Shown here piece by piece: positions 61,959 through 64,000 of a stretch of DNA of 64,000 nucleotides; the first letter of the stretch is position 1; each line of letters begins with the position of its first letter. The position numbers were made by a program, and so were the translations under genes. Origin of the DNA: Combretum micranthum (taxonomy: Eukaryota > Streptophyta > Magnoliopsida > Myrtales > Combretaceae); NCBI GenBank assembly GCA_024138025.1, contig JAMXBD010000171.1, positions 1,302,001 through 1,366,000 of the forward strand, read 5' to 3'. A model generated the notes under the pieces. That model made no database searches. It saw only the letters and a program-made list of their open reading frames with translations, and was not told where the DNA came from.

Positions 61959-62486
61959 ATGATGGATTCGGAAAAACAAGTCAAAGCTGCTGGTATTACT
62001 CGACGGCCATGGACTCGTGAGGAAGATGATAAGTTGAGAAGACACGTAGAAGAGCATGGAGCGAAGAATTGGCTTACTATAAGCCAAAACATCCCTGGAA
62101 GATCTATTCACTCTTGTCGTCACCGGTGGGTGTATCAGCTGTCTCGTAAGCTTAAGCGTAAGCGCGACAAGTTCACGGCAAAGGAAGATCAAATCATCAT
62201 GAATGCGCATGCGGTGTACGGTAATCGTTGGGCCAAAATTTCGAAGCTTCTTGAAGGAAGATCCACTAAGGCGATCGCTTACCGCTGGATATATAAACTG
62301 GAAAGAGAGTATACCAAGATGGTGGAGAGCGCCTCGACACTGGATAAGAATAATCAAGCGAGAAGTCGAAGAAGAAATCAAGCGAAACCGTCGATGTCGC
62401 ACGTCAGTTATAATTTTCGTTTTCTCGCTGAATTCTCGATCAAGAATTGCCACCGCCTCGGCAGCGGCCGCCAAGCCGGAGCCTAA
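61959..62486 (+). CDS. Divergent R2R3-MYB transcription factor, subgroup 22/MYB44-like
   Basis: Intronless frame of 175 aa from the ATG at 61959 (a second ATG follows at 61962). R2 is about residues 15-65 with W18, W38 and W57; R3 is about 69-118 with F72, W91 and W110, exactly the canonical spacing. Core words NWLTISQNIPGRS and GNRWAKISKLLEGRS and the lack of introns fit MYB44/70/73/77-type genes, which regulate stress and hormone responses in the nucleus. The recognition helices are unusual: SCRHRWVYQL and AIAYRWIYKL replace the usual SCRLRWCNQL and AIKNHWNSTL, so the residues that read the AAC core are gone. After about residue 120 this frame loses MYB-like character. A basic tail with an STELTLSPP motif continues in the +1 frame to 62781, suggesting a frameshift between about 62330 and 62450. 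Alternatives are an intact short repressor-like MYB or a recent pseudogene. Confidence 0.85.
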   Translation: MMDSEKQVKAAGITRRPWTREEDDKLRRHVEEHGAKNWLTISQNIPGRSIHSCRHRWVYQLSRKLKRKRDKFTAKEDQIIMNAHAVYGNRWAKISKLLEGRSTKAIAYRWIYKLEREYTKMVESASTLDKNNQARSRRRNQAKPSMSHVSYNFRFLAEFSIKNCHRLGSGRQAGA

Positions 62487-62781
62487 GAAGGTTGTTGACG
62501 TTGTAAATAGTGCTCCGTCAACTGAACTGACATTGTCGCCACCACGAACGGTGCCGAGAGGCTTCCGGCGTCCACTCGGTCCGGCTTCTCGCCAAGAAGC
62601 GAAGAAGAAAAAAACTGGTTGTCAATATCGTGTAGTACTACCGGAGGTGAAAAGGCGACGTTTGGGAGTGAAAAGGAAGTCTTGTCCCAAGAATGATAGT
62701 GATAATGACAAGAATTCTAATAAGGCTGCGTTTAGGGTAACACCGAAAAGAAGATTGAAATATGGAAAAAAGGATCAATAG
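62420..62781 (+). pseudogene. Out-of-frame C-terminal tail of the MYB gene
   Basis: In the frame one base ahead of the MYB domain, the sequence stays open from 62203 to the TAG at 62779. From about 62420 it codes for an Ala-rich then strongly basic tail (AKPEPKKVVDVVNSAP, STELTLSPP, EVKRRRLGVKRKS, TPKRRLKYGKKDQ). Base composition is clearly coding-like compared with flanking A/T sequence. No plausible intron could restore the frame: the GT..AG pairs I could find are too short or give the wrong phase. Either a 1-nt insertion or 2-nt deletion is real, or it is a sequencing error. Confidence 0.6.
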
Positions 62782-63343
62782 GGTTGATCATCAATATTCG
62801 GTATCTACCGTTAAGTGGCTGAGGAAATGAATGTGGGGAAGTTTTAGTTCAAATTCTTTTCTTTTTCTTGATTTCTTTCTTTCTTTCTTCCGATTTAAGT
62901 CTTGATTTTAAAATTTTATCTTTTTCGCACTGACAGATCTATTGTAACAATTATATCTGTAATTTTTTTTGGTTTATATGGGGTTGTTCAAATAGATAAA
63001 ATCAACCTGAAAAATGGATGGGATTTTGATATTTCGATAGTACATATGAATATTTAAAATATGATTTTGTAACTATATATTATTTAAATGTAGGAGAAAC
63101 TCTAAATTTTGAAATCCCATATTCATTTATTGATGACATTTCAATGTGTAAATGTACTTTAAACATTTGGTAAAATTAAAGAAATGTTACTACCCATGTT
63201 TTGGATATATATATATATATATATATATATATTCTAAAAGCTAAGAAAATGGAAAATTGCTTTTTAAAATTTTAAAGGTCTATTTATATTTATTCGAGGC
63301 ACACATTGGTAATATTCTTTATTTGATACTAATTTTATTCTTA
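62782..63343. other. 3' flank of the MYB gene
   Basis: AT-rich with a pyrimidine-rich stretch (62860-62892) and a TA microsatellite (63205-63232). Probably includes the MYB 3' UTR. No other gene seen. Confidence 0.4.
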
Positions 63344-64000
63344 CCACTAGTAAAAGGTTTGGTTTGAGAGGTGATTTTTTTTGCCTCAGTTGCTCCAAAA
63401 TTCAACTCAGTAGAGCTACTGAGGCAAAATTTTTGCCTAAAAAATTCGCCTCTAGAGGGTGGCCGTGTTAGGGCAAACAAGGCGAAGGTCGCCGCAATTA
63501 TTTCAATATAAGGCGAAATTCGCCTCATACATAATTTATTCATGTATGAGGCGAATTTCACCTCAGATTTGAAACATGAGGCGAAACTTGCCTCATTCCA
63601 TGGCGCTGTGCCATGTCAGCTAGTGAGGCGAAATTCGCCTTACTAGCCGATGTGGCATGAGGCGAGTTTCGTCTCACCCTTCGCCTCATACATCATTATA
63701 TTTCCCCCAGCTAAAATATACAAACGTAATTCCATAATTTTAAAATATATATAATTAATATTATAGATTTAATAATATTAATAATTTATCTAAAATGTTA
63801 TAATTAATATATTTTTCCAGAATTTATACATAATTAATACAACACGAATTGCAATTATTTTAAAAAAATTATAATTAATATTACAAATTTATTTGTATTA
63901 ATATTAATATTTTAATTTGAAATTTTATAATTAATATATTTTTTCAGAATTTAAAAAGAATAATTACAACACGTATTGCAATAATTTTTTAAAAAATTTA
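63344..64000. mobile_element. CACTA-like transposon terminus with subterminal repeats, continues past window
   Basis: Starts at CACTAGTAAAAGG, a typical CACTA-superfamily end, preceded by TAC. The next ~350 bp is packed with copies of TGAGGCGAA and its complement TTCGCCTCA in both orientations (about 63380-63700), including a perfect 18-bp stem. Dense inverted subterminal repeats are where CACTA transposases bind. After 63700 the sequence turns AT-rich and runs out of the window. The other end and any transposase lie outside; the open frame at 63319-63561 on the minus strand is a by-product of the repeats. Confidence 0.75.
63515..63559. repeat. Perfect 18-bp inverted repeat in the CACTA subterminal region
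   Basis: GAAATTCGCCTCATACAT (63515-63532) pairs without mismatch with 63542-63559 around a 9-nt loop. Confidence 0.95.

Noticed and set aside
61890..62474. 194-aa minus-strand open frame over the MYB gene
   Set aside because: No recognisable domain; it is the antisense of the MYB domain.
63380..63700. Repeats that at first sight could suggest a CRISPR array
   Set aside because: Copies occur in both orientations at irregular spacing beside a CACTA end in plant DNA, which fits transposon subterminal repeats.

Overview
The window looks like nuclear DNA of a flowering plant, probably a eudicot. It is strongly AT-rich, its coding exons are short and separated by GT..AG introns, it carries plant-only gene families (RTNLB reticulon, R2R3-MYB), and both LTR elements whose priming site is visible use plant initiator-Met tRNA. 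About 46% of it is recognisable LTR-retroelement DNA, with many small DNA transposons in between. I cannot name the species.

Layout. (1) 1-7 kb is genic: the 5' part of a reticulon-like (RTNLB) gene running off the left edge on the minus strand, with two compensating frameshifts, and a two-exon PRKRIP1/DUF1168 homologue on the minus strand (3778-6893). (2) 8645-17520 is a complete but coding-less LTR element (LARD-like, minus strand) with 3.4-kb LTRs, PBS, PPT and a near-perfect target duplication. (3) 20574-23896 is a solo LTR of a related lineage in the opposite orientation. (4) 25036-31973 is a Ty1/copia element reduced to a broken gag; one of its LTRs is split by a nested 2.75-kb solo LTR. 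(5) 36227-~46400 is a second LARD-like element on the minus strand. Its right LTR contains plastid ycf2 DNA and an expanded ~74-bp tandem repeat that the left LTR lacks. (6) 46422-48799 is a cluster of hAT-like non-autonomous elements, one nested in another. (7) 48.8-57.8 kb is AT-rich with a long-TIR MITE, microsatellites and one exon-like GC island. (8) ~57.85-59.8 kb is a decayed CACTA TNP2-type transposase. (9) 61959-62781 is an intronless R2R3-MYB gene whose recognition helices lack the usual base-contact residues and whose basic C-terminal tail lies in another frame. (10) From ~63344 to the window end is a CACTA-like element terminus with dense inverted TGAGGCGAA subterminal repeats.

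Only three host genes are supported: RTNLB, PRKRIP1-like and MYB. They are unrelated neighbours, not a functional cluster. The most unusual signals are a GC-rich, fast-changing repeat block at nearly the same distance from the LTR 5' end in four long-LTR lineages, the altered MYB recognition helices, the inverted pair of related 3.4-kb LTRs around 17.5-20.6 kb, and the organelle DNA inside an LTR. I saw no tRNA or rRNA gene and no CRISPR array.
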